A stretch of 64,000 nucleotides of DNA from Luidia sarsii (taxonomy: Eukaryota; Echinodermata; Asteroidea; Paxillosida; Luidiidae), in assembly GCA_949987565.1 (NCBI GenBank), contig OX465101.1, positions 28,412,964 through 28,476,963 of the forward strand. Direction: 5' to 3'. Shown here piece after piece: positions 23,701 through 34,711 of the stretch (position 1 is its first letter; the number at the start of each line of letters is the position of its first letter). The notes beneath the pieces were generated by a model. It was given only the letters and a program-made list of their open reading frames with translations. It did not search any database and had not been told where the DNA came from. The translations under genes and the position numbers were made by a program.

Positions 23701-26700
23701 AACCTCTGTTCGCTCAACGATATCCGGCAAAGTCTAAGTCGAAAAGTGTGCTCGATCGTCGTGAGAACAAGAAATAGCCATTAGTTTGTAAACGAAATCA
23801 TTGATTGAAAAATATTGGCAAAGAAAACTTTGACTTGACCGGGACCTCTTGTTTTGCGTACCAGCGCTCTTACCACCTGAGCTATCCAGCCCTTATATGG
23901 TGGCCTCCCTACATTAGTCCACTAGTGTTTGCTGGGGTGGGGGCGCCAGTCAGAAACATTTTGCCATGAACTGCCTGAAATGTCCAGGGATCACGCCCGA
24001 CTTTCATTTATAGACACAGGCAACCAGTTATTGCTGTAAACCTGGCTACAGGAGCATAACGTACCAAACACATACATTCCGGGAATCGTTTCTCGGGTTA
24101 GTTCATGACATTGGGCGACACACGCCGCTGCATTTTGAAATGTAGCTGAAATACACGCTTCAAACGAGGCCCCGTTAAATCTTCGCTCCGATTTCACCGA
24201 TGTGGTAAATCATTTTTAAAGGACGGCCCGGTAATGATACACGAGTGGCTATAGATGGGCGGCGGTGACCGTCTATTCCGAAAAGTGCCCCAAAGTGTTG
24301 GAGCCCTTTGCACTGCTACAACGAAATACCATTGGCTGCGGTGTAAAAAAATTAACGCAGCCTGCATTTCCACATTTCCAACATGTCAGCCTCCATTACT
24401 AGATATTGTGATTGGAAAACTTAATGAAATTAAGTGTATTTTTGTTCTGTGTGCAGCGATAATGGGGAGGAAATTAATACATACCCAAACATTCCATGGA
24501 ACACTGACAGCCTCATCCTGAGACAGTTACAAGGAAAGGGGGATCTGATTTCTATCTTTAGTTTGTTTACTTTCCCCTGGAGGGGATATGGGCCGACTCC
24601 TGGTGGTAGTGCAACACCAGGCCAACCCGCGGTCAGGATAGAGCAAGCTCATTCTCCATGATCAGAGTGCAAAAAGTCAAAGTAAAATCACGACCGCTCG
24701 ATGAACGGCGTTTCAGATTTCACCCTGAAAAGAACAGTTACTTACATGATCTTAGCCAAAAGGCCGAGAAGCGATAACTGACAATGCCGAAAATTCGTGT
24801 CTTTCTCCAATGTTCACTATCACACCACAGTTGTGCAATTTTTGTTTTGTATCATTTAATCGTATTGGGGGAAACTCCACTCAGAATGACATATGAAACC
24901 TTATCAAATTAAACCACACGTAGAAATACTCGTGGTTGATGAATCTTTTCTTCTTTACGGAAATCTGAATAATTTTCATTGAAATTAAAGACCTCGTTGC
25001 TTCACAAAATGTGGCTAAGCGTGCGCTACTACGCATGCGCTGTTTATATATTTTTTTCATCGCAGCCAATGATATTTCGCTATAGCAGTGCAACTTCCCG
25101 GCTTAAAAAGAGACTACATGAAGCGTACGTTACGTTACCAGGCTGTTGGGACTCCTTGAGGAGGGGCAGAATGTGTTTTGTTGTTAATAATGGAGGTAGC
25201 TTGAAACACAATAAAAAGATGTCTCATTTCGAGCGGCCTCCCTCTTTTCTTACAAACAACGCAGAAGTAGTCTCTTTTCAAGGCCGAATTTACCATGTTA
25301 TAGCAAAAACCTGTGGCTGCGGTGTAAAAAAAAATTACGCGACCCGGGAAAACCAATGAATGAAACCCAGAGAAAAATGTTGGCTTATCTGATTGGGTGT
25401 TAAAAACAACCTACAGTTACCTATTTGCTACTCACCTACGAGTTTCATAAAGAGGGAAAAATCATGGAATTCGGTGGTCGAATTCGCGCTCCCGCAAAGC
25501 GCTATCTTTTCGAATGGCCCGCCAGTCACTGAGGGGGGTATGACATCGCAACGGAAAACTCCCGCGTGGGCCCGGACGGATGTACCCCTACTACATGTAT
25601 ATACTGCGTGCAGTTATACACTCGCGAGCTGAACGATGGTGTACTGCCAGGCTTTTGGATGATTTTCAAAATGCCAGCGGGAAGCGTATTAACCAATACG
25701 GGCGATTCACAAAAACAGTGCGCCCTCAAGAGTTTGCAACTCGTTGTCCCAGCACAATGCGCGGAATCGGTCGACGTTTTTTTCAAGACGTGCATTAGGT
25801 CGACCGATTCCGCGTATTGTGATCGGCCACAACGCGTGCGTTGCAAACTCTTGAGGGCGCGCTATTGCGAATGGCCCGTACAATTCCCGCCCTAGTTCAG
25901 CCCTCGAGAACAAGACACACAAACTAGCTCAGCCTAATAAGACGTCAAGACGCGATTGGAGCGCGACACGGTGCTCACCTTTTGAATGTTTTTGCTTGGA
26001 AGCAGCCTATTAAGCTTCCTCTGGGCAAGCGCCGTGATTTCTCCTGGGTCTCTGTTCTGTCTTGACACAGGGACCTGTCTGGCAATGATATCTCCTCCGT
26101 CTCTGGCAGCGCGTTTGATGGCGTCAAAATCTCCAAACTGTAAGTTTCTCATGACAATTCGGACGACTCACAATAGTGCGCCCTCAAGAGTTTGCAACGT
26201 CATGGCCAATCACAATGCGCGGATTCTGTTGACCCGTTCCAGACGTGCCTAGATTGGCCAACGTGTTGCAAACTCTTGAGGGCGCACTATTGTGAATCGC
26301 CCGTGCAGACTTCCCTTGAGTTTTGATCCTGTATAGCAGAACTTTGAGGAAGGTCCTGCTATGATCGTAACGCTATAGGCCTCCGAATTTTCAAAAAAGT
26401 GCATAAATTGGAAGCCTGGGAGTGAAACTACTCAAGTTGTCGACCTCCCCTTGGTGAGCCCTGGTCCACCAGGCGAACGGCAACAACCAGAGACAGCAGC
26501 AGCAGCAGCAACAGTCTCATACGCAATGAGAAGGAATATAGGTGTGCAGCTGCAAAGAGAGGTACACTATATTGAGAATGGATTCGCGTCCGCCTCCTGG
26601 CCAAACGATCTGCAGCCAATTTCATAGAGTTGCTTAAAGCACCAAATTTTGCTTAAAGCCCCTACACAACATTGGTCGAGGTCAAAGAATAGCATGCATA

Positions 26701-27873
26701 CGTTGTCTGATCCACCACATGCATGAAATAGCACACCTGTGAACATTTCAGCTCAATCCGCCAACCGAGTCTCGAGAAAATCGTGAAAACCAATTCATTT
26801 GTTTCGCGAAAATGCCGCATTCAACGCCGTACTGTTCCGAAAATAAGTTTAGATCTCGGTGAGACGTTAAGTATTTCTTTTACTCATTTCTCCCCCAAAA
26901 CAGCATTTTAGACAGAAATATTTCAGTGAGAGGTTTCTACTATAACCATTTTCAAACTGTTTAAGTTTCATGTAAATCTGTGAACATTTCTGTTTTTCGA
27001 TCTTACCAATGTTGTGTAGGGCTTTAAATGGTTTGTGCAATACAAAATTTATCACTTAAATCCGTGCTATAGCGACAGAACTGCTTATTCTGGGGGTGTA
27101 GGCCCTTTTGCATGTTTTCATGTTTTATGATAAATGAGAATTTCAATAGGGGGCCTATTCACGAGCAAATTATTATGATGTCATCAATTGGTTGTATACA
27201 AAGGTTTCTGAACATTTCTGTTTTTTTTCCTGCAGAAGTACCTATCCCTAAACCTGTTGATCTACTGTCAAAATGTAAACATCATAATCATTTAGTGAAA
27301 GAGTTTTTCATCAAACTTAACCTAGAGGGATTGAAAGTCAATGTTTTTGTTATGTTTTTTTAACTGTGGGTTCCCGAAATGACCCTACAATAGCGCCCTC
27401 ATTTCTATAAGGATATTTAAAGGTAAAGGTAAAAAAGATGACCAATTTTTGACTCCACTAAGAAAGAGAAGCTTGTTAATATGTTTGTACACTTGATGAC
27501 AGCAGAAAATAAGCTTGAACGTGATATTCAGTGCACAGACCCTGTAAGCACAAAATGTCCCAATTCACAAGATCACTTTGCCAACTCAAACTTCACTTTT
27601 GTTCCATGCTGGGTAGAGAATAGTGGAATACAAGTCAGGAGCAATTGACACCATATCGGAAATGTGCTTTGTAATGCTGTTTAGAAGGGGAAGGTTTTTT
27701 CAGGCGGGTGGGTCCTGCATGGTGAAAGTCGTCTTCCCGTCCGTGTTACGAACTGCGTCTCACATTGTTTGGGAATTCTGCTGTCCGTCCCTTTCCCATA
27801 GGATGCTGTCCCGGAATCCAATCGACTACATCCACGACGAGACCTTCGGAGGGATACAGGGACTTCGTGAGCT
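17713..27873 (+). CDS. GPHR: Seven LRR exons of the glycoprotein-hormone receptor
   Basis: Each short exon (69-78 nt) encodes one leucine-rich repeat with a phase-2 split at the end. The repeats are recognisable in order: FLTETGVKELWPSNFANLTS (17713), KHNPKLRTIQPGTFHNMQEV (19491), ITHSPMLEEVGPGVLGAVPH (21358), FDNCGLRKVPNLEELKP (22439), LSNNRIFSLKPHAFSS (23618), DLSGNDISSVSGSAFDG (26071) and LSRNPIDYIHDETFGG (27802). The fourth, with its GLRKVP motif, corresponds to the GLKxxP repeat of exon 5 in mammalian receptors. Introns of roughly 1 to 2.4 kb are filled with SINEs and foldback elements, and one carries an antisense U2-like RNA. Confidence 0.95.
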
Positions 27874-30800
27874 GTAGGTTCATTACATTGCGAGACTTCA
27901 TGGATTTAATGGGGGGTGGTATGCCCTATAACCGGCGTAGATTGTGACTGCGTGCTCAGTGCCTTGCCACGGTGGAGGATGAAACTGAACGCGGTACCCG
28001 CCGCTGTAGAATATTCAGCCGCACGACCTCGACCAGCTCGGTGGTCAAGTGGTTAAGACGTCTGCACTAAAACAAAACAAAAAGCAGGAGTCGCGGGTTC
28101 GAATCCCTCCCACGCGAGCTGCCCGAATTTGTTTTCATCGGGAATCGGGCGAAGCACTGAGCACCCAGTGTTGATCGCGCCGAGCAATGGCAAAACCTAA
28201 ATGAGAATATTGCGGGCTTGCACTGGCCCCATGTGGCATTAGCCCCGCGTGCTCGGTGCTTTGCCCGATTGGCTGCTGAAGACAGCCCGGGCCTTGATTC
28301 GAGGCGTTGGCCGACGATTCATAAACTTTAATCCGGCCCTCTGAAATACATGTTGCTCTGCGCAATACGGTTGCGGGCGAAATGCAGCCCCCATTCTCCG
28401 CTCATAGCTTGCGCGCGCCCTTCCCCCCGCCCGTAGCTTGCCTGCATGCGCACATGTTGTGTGCGGGCCATTTCCTGTTCCTTAAACCACCGCATCAGAG
28501 ATACATTATGATTTGAACGTCGAGGATTGCATTCTTGTAACCCTCTACGCAAAAAAAGATATGTTATATCTAAGACTTCGTGAATGCTGAATTCCACTAA
28601 TAGTGAAGTCACGTTTACTCTATTCAATTCTGACACATCGGTTTTGCTTTATTTAGTATGTGCGCTGCGGGTAGCGAACCACCCAGCCATTTTAATGGAC
28701 GAAGCTTGAAGTTTATATACCCAATCAACTTTGCACATAAATATTATTCCCGCTCGAAGTTGTTTTGTATCATCAACTGAAATGGAGTTGTACAACCAAA
28801 ATGATGACAAACTCCGTTATTCGTTTAGTTTTCTTTCGTTTCATTTCGTTCCATTTCATTCGAAGAGAGAAACATATAAAAACAAAATTAATAGGTTTGG
28901 CTATTTTTACCGATTCTCTCCAATGATATTAACAAGTCGTACATGTATTGGACATAATTCGTCTGTGATTCCTACGTATATAATACAATTTATCGCCTAT
29001 TTTTTTAAAAGAAAGTGTCGAGAGCTGACCACAATTGTTGGATTGCGGCGTCCGCATTTCGTCCTGTTTGCAGCTATCTGTCAGGCACGAGTATCAGCAA
29101 GCTGCCCACGGTGGGACTGAAGAACATCGTCCTGCTGGACATCCAGAACACGCCCAACCTGAAGCACTTCCCGCCGCTCTTCAAGTTCCAGAGCATCAAG
29201 ACGGTCAAGCTGCACTACTTCAGCCACTGCTGCGCCTTCTACTACCCGACCCTGGAGAATGCCGACATGGCCAACATGTACAACATCACGGAGCCAGTGG
29301 AGAGCGCCGCCTGCTCCACCACCGCGCCCAACGCGGACGCGGTCGGGGACGGGGAGTCCAGGGACACGTCCATCCCTCGCAACAGCTGGGCCCACATGTT
29401 CGACGACGACTACTCGCAGGACGCCAGGAGCTCGGAGAGGGCGAGCTTCTCGCTCAGCTCCTTCCTCCAGCCGCCCTCCAACTGGTCGCTGATGACCAAC
29501 CCGCCGTCCGCCGGCCAGCCGATGGACCGCGGAGACGCCGCCCTCTTCGACGGCGGGTTCTTCGGCGAGCCCATCGACCCCAACACCACCCACATCACGC
29601 TGGGCGGCTCGTGCGGCGGCATCGTGCAAAAGAACTACTCGGAGGTGAACTGCTCGCCCCGGCCCGACCCCTTCAACCCCTGCTCCGACGTCATGGGCTA
29701 CTCCTTCCTCCGCGTGGTGGTCTGGTTCATCGCCAGCACGGCCATGGCCGGCAACCTGGTGGTCATGGTGGTGCTGATCGCCTACCGCCACAAGATGACC
29801 GTGCCCAAGTTCCTCATGTGCAACCTGGCCTTCGCCGACTTCTGCATGGGCATCTACCTGCTGATGGTGGCCGCCGTGGACGTGCACACCCTGGGCGTCT
29901 ACTTCAACTACGCCATCGACTGGCAGTTCGGGGCCGGCTGCAAGATCGCCGGCTTCATCTCGGTTTTCTCCAGCGAGCTGAGCGTCTTCACCCTGACCGT
30001 CCTGACCATCGAGCGCTGGTACACCATCATCTACGCCATCGACCTGAACAAGCGCATCCGGCTGCGGCAGGCCGGTCGCATCCTGCTGGGCGGCTGGTTC
30101 TTCGGCATCTTCATCGCGTCGCTGCCCTTCGTGGGGGTGGCCGGCTACGGGGTGACCAGCATGTGCCTGCCCTTCTACGTCCGCAAGGACGACAGCGCAG
30201 CCGCCGTGGCCTACGTCATCTTCATCCTGCTCTTCAACGCGCTGGCCTTCATCGTCATCTGCGCCTGCTACGTCAAGATGTACGTCACCGTCCGCAACCC
30301 GCACTCGGTCATGCAGCGGAAGGACTCCAAGGTGGCCAAGCGCATGGCGGTGCTCATCTTCACCGACCTGGCCTGCTGGGCGCCCATCGCCATCAACGGC
30401 CTGTCGTCCATCTTCGGCGGCGAGAGCGCCTTCCTGACCACGGACCAGACCAAGGTGTTCATCGTGCTTTTCTACCCCATCAACTCGTGCGCCAACCCCT
30501 TCCTGTACGCCATCTTCACGCGGGCCTTCCGGCGCGACATGTTCCTGCTCCTGGCCAAGCACGGCATGTGCGAGAAGCGCGCCATGAAGTACCGGCCCAC
30601 CTGCACCAGCTCGCCGCGCTCCATGTCCCAGGTCAACTCGACCACGGTGCGAGGGGACGTCGGCGGCGGGGTGGGCGTCGGCGCGGCCAAGGGCTCGGCG
30701 CACCGTGGCTCCTCCGCCTCCGTCATGACGCAGATGACCAGCGACGCCCGCCCGTCCACCGTCTCCTTCGAGAAGGAGAGCCCGGACAACAGCCCGCGGG

Positions 30801-31384
30801 CCAACATCGAGCTGCAGCTGGTGGTGACCGTGCCCAACCACGCGCCGCCGCAGCAGCACGGCGGCCCGCCTCCCGCCGCCGTCATCGGCGCGCCCAACCA
30901 CTGGGAAGGGCCGTCCCCCCCGACGGCGGGCGCCAACGCCAAGCCGGCCGGCGGCAGCAAGCGGCCGAGCGACCACCTCTGCCCGGTGGAAGGACTCCCG
31001 CCGGTGCCCGAGGAGCACAGCGGGGCCGAACGGCCGGAGACGGTGCCGAGCTCGCCCGAGAACGAGGGCGCCGAGAGCCGGCAGTACCGGGCCCCGGGGT
31101 GTCCGAGGATCGTGGAGCCCCAGCATGCCAAGGAGGAGGAGGAGGAGGAGGACGGGGACGGTGCAGCGGGCGAGGAGAGCTCCTGCCTGCTCCCCACGAC
31201 CGCCGCCGCCGTTGCTGCCGTTGCTGCCGCCTCGGACGACAAGACGCAGGCCGTGGTGAGGAAGGACAGCCGGGCAGACAGTGGCATCCAGTCTGTCACC
31301 ACCTCGCCCACCGATCGCGACCTGAGCTCCCAGCTGATGCAGACCAGCCCGGTTAAGTCGGACGACTTGGAGACCACGCTCTGA
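17713..31384 (+). CDS. GPHR: Glycoprotein-hormone receptor (type A LGR; FSHR/LHCGR/TSHR family), 5' exon missing
   Basis: Encodes a plasma-membrane G-protein-coupled receptor with an extracellular leucine-rich-repeat domain that, in the family, binds heterodimeric cystine-knot hormones and usually signals through Gs. Exons seen: 17713-17784, 19491-19565, 21358-21432, 22439-22516, 23618-23692, 26071-26139, 27802-27873 and 29074-31384. Every junction is AG/GT and every internal intron is phase 2, as in vertebrate FSHR/TSHR. The exons match TSHR exons 2 to 8 one for one, and the last corresponds to exons 9 and 10 fused. About 940 residues are covered. The first exon (signal peptide and cysteine-rich N-cap) was not found and may lie upstream in the repeats or outside the window. 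Family identity is certain from the hinge and seven-helix region. One-to-one orthology with a particular vertebrate receptor cannot be claimed. Confidence 0.97.
18812..19063. mobile_element. Dispersed element family D, complete copy
   Basis: Inverted ends GGGCCGTTTTCGAAATGAAG and AATTTCGAAAACGGCC. The body includes GGTTTGTTTCCGAATTTAAA and CCAAACGCTTATTTTTTAGA. Other copies lie at 52548-52725 and 60105-60328, with fragments near 22797 and 35470. Confidence 0.75.
19200..19370 (-). mobile_element. tRNA-derived SINE, family A, best tRNA-like head
   Basis: On the minus strand AGCTCGG and CCGAGCT form a 7-bp acceptor-like stem with GTGGTTAAGACGTCTGCA and GGGTTCGAATCC between. The middle does not form a standard anticodon arm, and SINE body follows, so this is a SINE head rather than a tRNA gene. 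Confidence 0.7.
19861..20481 (+). mobile_element. P-element/THAP-type transposon remnant (copy 2)
   Basis: Bounded by inverted ends CTATAGACCCGTCTT and AAGAAGGGTCTATAG, each followed inward by a GTGACGTCA-like motif. It shares both ends and inner sequence with the copy at 7356-7792 in reverse orientation. Between 20119 and 20275 on the + strand it encodes a THAP zinc-finger fragment (FCAVLGCGSR, then YRLPAVLTREGD and LKRWTKWLSRVN), the DNA-binding domain of P-type transposases, broken by a frame slip in a seven-G run. No catalytic domain is present. Target-site duplications could not be seen. Confidence 0.7.
20119..20275 (+). pseudogene. THAP-domain fragment with frameshift
   Basis: CxxxGC followed by YRLPAV and WLSRVN matches the THAP (C2CH) finger, as in P-element transposases and THAP9-like proteins. 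The Cys half and the YRLP half are in different frames separated by the G-run at about 20156-20162; one base fewer would align them. It is a decayed exon, not an active gene. Confidence 0.6.
20904..21006. mobile_element. Partial GGGCGATTCAC-family foldback
   Basis: The left arm CGCCCTCAAGTGTTTGCAAC and inner CAATCACAGCGCGGAATCTG are present. The right arm is reduced to a short GCCCGT end. Confidence 0.6.
21531..22012. mobile_element. 480-bp near-palindromic foldback element nested in a SINE
   Basis: The left half (GAGAGCTATCTGCTGAGCAA and beyond, to about 21750) is repeated inverted in the right half down to 22012, giving arms of about 220 bp and a short loop around 21750-21800. The flanks 21483-21530 and 22013-22055 are the two parts of a family B SINE head, so the foldback inserted into it. 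Confidence 0.85.
23188..23452. mobile_element. Foldback element with ~58-bp arms
   Basis: GACCTTTCCCATGCAATATG with GCGCTTTACTAAATTGGT on the left is repeated inverted at 23396-23452. The middle is GC-rich and ordinary. Confidence 0.8.
23835..24060 (-). mobile_element. tRNA-derived SINE, family B
   Basis: On the minus strand: GGCTGGATAGCTCAGGTGGT AAGAGCGCTGGTACGCAAAA, a tRNA-like head with A box. The body toward higher coordinates (CCAGGGATCACGCC, TGTAAACCTGGCTACAG) is shared with 48895-49115. Confidence 0.7.
24589..24775 (-). ncRNA. U2: U2 snRNA-like gene, variant form, antisense in a receptor intron
   Basis: Reading down from 24775, the first 29 nt are the invariant U2 5' end (ATCGCTTCTCGGCCTTTTGG, then CTAAGATCA). 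Downstream elements appear in the U2 order: a stem IIa equivalent (TTTCAG/CTGAAA), a stem IIb equivalent (CCGTTC/GAGCGG), a U-rich Sm-like site (ACTTTTTGC), stem III (GAGCTTGCTC) and stem IV (CCTGGTGTTGCACTACCACC closing with AGG). Length to the usual end is 187 nt, the normal U2 size. Sequence in stems II differs from canonical U2, yet pairing is kept. The branch-point recognition segment, GTAGTA in animal U2, reads GTAAGTAAC here. AAAGATAGA at 24551-24559 resembles the core of an snRNA 3' box. It may be a divergent functional variant or a well-preserved pseudogene. Confidence 0.82.
25698..25879. mobile_element. Foldback element, GGGCGATTCAC family
   Basis: Arms CGCCCTCAAGAGTTTGCAAC and inverse, with GGAATCGGTCGAC facing GTCGACCGATTCC near the centre. 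Related copies at 26159-26304 and a half copy at 20904-21006. Confidence 0.85.
26159..26304. mobile_element. Foldback element, GGGCGATTCAC family
   Basis: Arms CACAATAGTGCGCCCTCAAG AGTTTGCAACG and inverse. It begins only 20 bases after the receptor exon ending at 26139. Confidence 0.85.
28020..28310 (+). mobile_element. tRNA-derived SINE, family A, with inverted partner
   Basis: CTCGGTGGTCAAGTGGTTAA, A-rich insert, GTCGCGGGTTCGAATCCC, then the GGGCGAAGCACTGAGCACCC module. The inverse of that module (GTGCTCGGTGCTTTGCCCGA) follows at about 28248, so a second copy lies tail to tail. It lies in the last receptor intron. Confidence 0.65.
29074..31384 (+). CDS. GPHR: Terminal exon: last LRR, hinge, 7TM domain and long C-tail
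   Basis: This 2,311-nt exon opens after a TTTGCAG acceptor and ends at TGA 31382-31384 (769 residues). It carries the final repeat (SISKLPTVGL), the family hinge signature SHCCAF (29222-29239), a long acidic/Ser-rich hinge insert, and the second hinge box FNPCSDVMGY (about 29672-29701). Seven membrane segments follow (about 29706-30530), with MCNLAFADFCMG in TM2, ERW at the end of TM3 (30011), AKRMAVLIFTD entering TM6, and NPFLYAIFT in TM7 (from 30494). The cytoplasmic tail (about 30540 on) is long, Pro/Ala/Gly-rich, has a run of about eight acidic residues near 31129-31160, and ends ETTL, a class I PDZ-ligand pattern. The exon is far more GC-rich than the surrounding DNA, so long open frames appear on both strands as shadows. 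Reading upstream of 29074 is intron. Confidence 0.97.
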
Positions 31385-31689
31385 ATTTCGGCCATTTCAC
31401 TAACAGCACCCCACAAAACAAAAAAAACCTGTGAGACTTTTAAAAGAAATGGTCCCGACTCTATTCAGAGCCGTACTCATCCTTCAGGAAAGAGATAATA
31501 ATGTTGCATTGCGTCACAACATTCCACATTGTGATTTCACTGTGTCTCAAAGAGAGAAATGTTGATCGACATCACGTATAAGCACACGTAGTTGGTTTCT
31601 GCCGGCGGGATTGCAGATCTGGGATTGGATTGGTGGACAACACCTTAGGAATCCCGAAGGGCTTGACCGATGGAGCAGTTGCAGATAAC

Positions 31690-31695
31690 AATAAA
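31690..31695 (+). promoter_or_regulatory. Candidate poly(A) signal of the receptor gene
   Basis: AATAAA about 305 bases after the receptor stop codon. It is the first canonical hexamer seen downstream, so a plausible 3' end. No transcript evidence is available. Confidence 0.4.
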
Positions 31696-32024
31696 ACACA
31701 AAGACGATAATTATGTTGGACTCATCTTTATTACTAGACAACAAATACAGAGAGTTCATGTTCACAAAAATGCGGTTACTCGTATTTTTCATCAGTCTGT
31801 GCATCAGTGAGTCAGTGACCACTATAATCACTTCAAACGAGTAAGTACGAACCTATCTATGAATGTAAGTATGACGTTCAACTGAGGCCGTATGATTATT
31901 ACCACGTGTAGATCATGTTTTACACAATGAGTGATTCACTGGCATTTGTGTCGTGTCTAAGATGAGCCTTTCGCCTGGATAGGTGCACCCATAACCAACG
32001 TGACGTCAGCAGCCGATTGCACCA

Positions 32025-32150
32025 AGCCCATCGTAACTTACGATCTATCGGAATACGATGCGCGATGCACAGAAACCATACGGTGTATCGCACAACTAAC
32101 AATTGGGTTATCCATCGTAAGTTGAGTTACGATACATCGTAAGGCTTGTG
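32025..32150. mobile_element. Small foldback with CAAGCC ends
   Basis: CAAGCCCATCGTAACTTACG at the left faces the inverse motifs GTTACGATACATCGTAAGGC at the right. The inner sequence repeats TCGTAAGTT. Confidence 0.55.
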
Positions 32151-34711
32151 AACACCACCCCAGACACCTATTGGTCTTGTCGAATCATAGATTATCGAGT
32201 ATTTGGTATGATCATTATTGTGATATAATGAAGCCTCTAAATAACACAGGGATTAAACATTGATTAAGAAGTAGCATTTTAAAACTAATGTATGTATTTA
32301 CAGGGAAAACAAAAACTCCTCAGTGAACATTTAAGATGGTTATCGAAAAACGCACTATCAAACTTAAAGCGGTCTCGACGTTTCGATTCAAGCAGAACCT
32401 CCCCCATAGGTATCCCTTGGGAGAGGTCCTGATAGGTTTGAAACGTCGGGCCTTCTGTCCTTTTGAGATTGATACATTTCTGTTTAATCCGGTCAGTAAC
32501 GAGTGTGCAGCTTGTTCGTCTGTTCCGTTAAAACAATTCTGATAAAGCGCATGGCTCCTTTTCAAGCTCTGTCTCATATCAGTAGCTAAACCCGGCTCAT
32601 ACATTACTTTTTGTGTACACGGTATTGAAATAATCTTACGCCATCTGTATCATTGGGGACAAAGGGAGCACTTACCATTTTGTTACCGATTCGTGCATTA
32701 CGTTTATGAAGTGGCTGTGTTTATGTATTTGACCTTTTTTTGCAAAGGCTTGTCATCATTGTTGCCCCTTTGTTATCTCAACCACAATATATTATGTATA
32801 TACCATAATACATTGGCGTAGCCGATATTATACATTTACAGAAATCGGGTCTCCTGGCCATTTCAAGAGACAAGGGCCCGACACAAAAACCATTTGCTTT
32901 TTACATTATTAGAGAACAATTCAATTTCTCGTTAGCCCCTATTGTAATGTGCTAATGTCTGTATAGAAATATTAAATACTACAAAATAATTTACACTGGT
33001 CACCGGGTGGTGATTTATACATGCTGTGAAATCTCTACGTTTCGTTGAGTCTGATGCTTCACCCTCCCCGCTTGCTAAAGACAGACCAGAGTAAGAGAAA
33101 AAAACCCAACAACAACCAATATATCATAGGGTTACCGCTGGCATATTGAAATAGCTCTGAAATATGCTTGTGACGACCGAGTGGAGCATCACGAAATGGT
33201 TTGTAAGGACACGGCCGAGATACGTTTCACTTTCATTCGTTCACTCGTCCGAGAATCCGCTGCTCCGCTGATCAATGATTAATATGCATCGGAATTGGCT
33301 CTCTTAAAATGGGCGATCTGTGTCTTGATATACCGGTACCCCCCTTCGCGTGTGGCACCGCCTAGCTAGCGGTTGAACCGGTTGCCATGCGGGCAACGGA
33401 TACAAACAACTGTCAGCGATCACTTTCAGCGGCTCCTTAAATAAATTTACCTAGATTTTGTTCAGAGAGATCGATACGCTTCTAACCTCTTTTTTTTTTT
33501 GGATGGCGGCCGCGCAGTCGTATTGGATAATGCTTTTGGTGTTATTTTGGTGAAGTGGTTTTTCAGGCTTCATTAGGCCTATATGTAAAGGGGGTGGGTT
33601 CTGGGACTTATCGATTGTCAGCTGGAAGGAGGAAACAGAGAGTGGGGCGGTTGTTGAGCTGGTTGGTAAAGCACTAAGGCATGCTTGACCACACCACCCA
33701 GACCAACACAGCCCCTGCCCAAGGGTCACTCCACTTCCAGAAGGGGGGTCCAATCAGCAATATACACTAAATGCTCCACTTGGGGGAATAAACCATTATA
33801 CATTTAAAAGTGAAAACAAAGGGAAAAGGGTAGGGGTGTCTCAATCCAAAACGCAAGAGAAAGTTAAATGCATGTTATGATTTCTAATTATAAAAGGGGC
33901 AACCTTTTACATATAGCTGCACGTAAAGGCACGTGGGATTGATAAAGCATAGGTGGGAACCACAGAGTCAGAAGAAAAGGAGTGGTTAACTGGGGAAAAA
34001 AAATTAAATAATAAATTTAGAAAATGGCAAAGGAAACTTTGGGAAGCTTTTGCACCGATACCGTAGTTGACCCCCACCCCCTAAAAAGAAATCAAGCATG
34101 AAAAACAAAAAAGGTTTAACAATCCTCCACGTTCGTATTTATGTAGCATTATTTTAAAGTCTCAAATCCTCCGATTTCTGCAGATACTTGAAATATTGAA
34201 CTCCCAAATTGTCTTATTGTGGCACAGTGACGATGATGAGGACGATGAGAATAATAGGGTGCAATGCTACGGTAATGATGAAAATGTTGCTAACACGGTA
34301 TCATAACGTGGCATGGGTACCACGGAATACCTATCTCGTGTACGGAAACCCTTACGTACCATCATACTTGACGACACCGCAAGATAATGTATCTTTTCAA
34401 GTCTACATATAGGCCTAATATCCGTACGCTTATCATGTCTACATGTGGATATTTCTAGCGGCTAGCTAGCGATTGACGTCATTTTTTTTTCTCGAATCAT
34501 TTCTTTTTAAAAAATCGAGTCACGAAGTCACGCACGTCGTGTCCGTTACCAAGTCCGAGTCAGGAGCTAGGTTAGATTCCGAGTCATTGCTTATGTCGTG
34601 ACTCGGGTCCGCGTCAGAGATTTGAAAAAAAATGGGACTCGTGTCGGTCCTGAATCCGTGGCCGAGTCGATGGGTCACACAAGTCTGAAGCTCTGACTAT
34701 CGTGAAAATAC
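32151..34711. other. Intergenic, no gene recognised
   Basis: Between the receptor and the PAN-like exon. It contains an imperfect GACGTTTCGATT hairpin at 32370-32465 and otherwise AT-rich unique sequence. Downstream exons of the PAN-like gene would be expected here; none was identified. Confidence 0.4.

Noticed and set aside
24456..24535. Possible extra LRR exon after GTGCAG at 24455.
   Set aside because: No donor with the right phase, poor LRR pattern, and neighbouring exons join exactly to TSHR exons 6 and 7 without it.
29015..29073. The terminal receptor exon frame appears open back to an ATG at 29015.
   Set aside because: The CAG acceptor at 29071-29073 and exact match to the LRR pattern from 29074 show that the upstream part is intron.
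29035..31356. Very long open frames of 773 (+) and 681 (-) codons over the receptor exon.
   Set aside because: Compositional shadows of a GC-rich exon; they are rich in Arg/His/Gln or Val/Gly/Asp and match no family.
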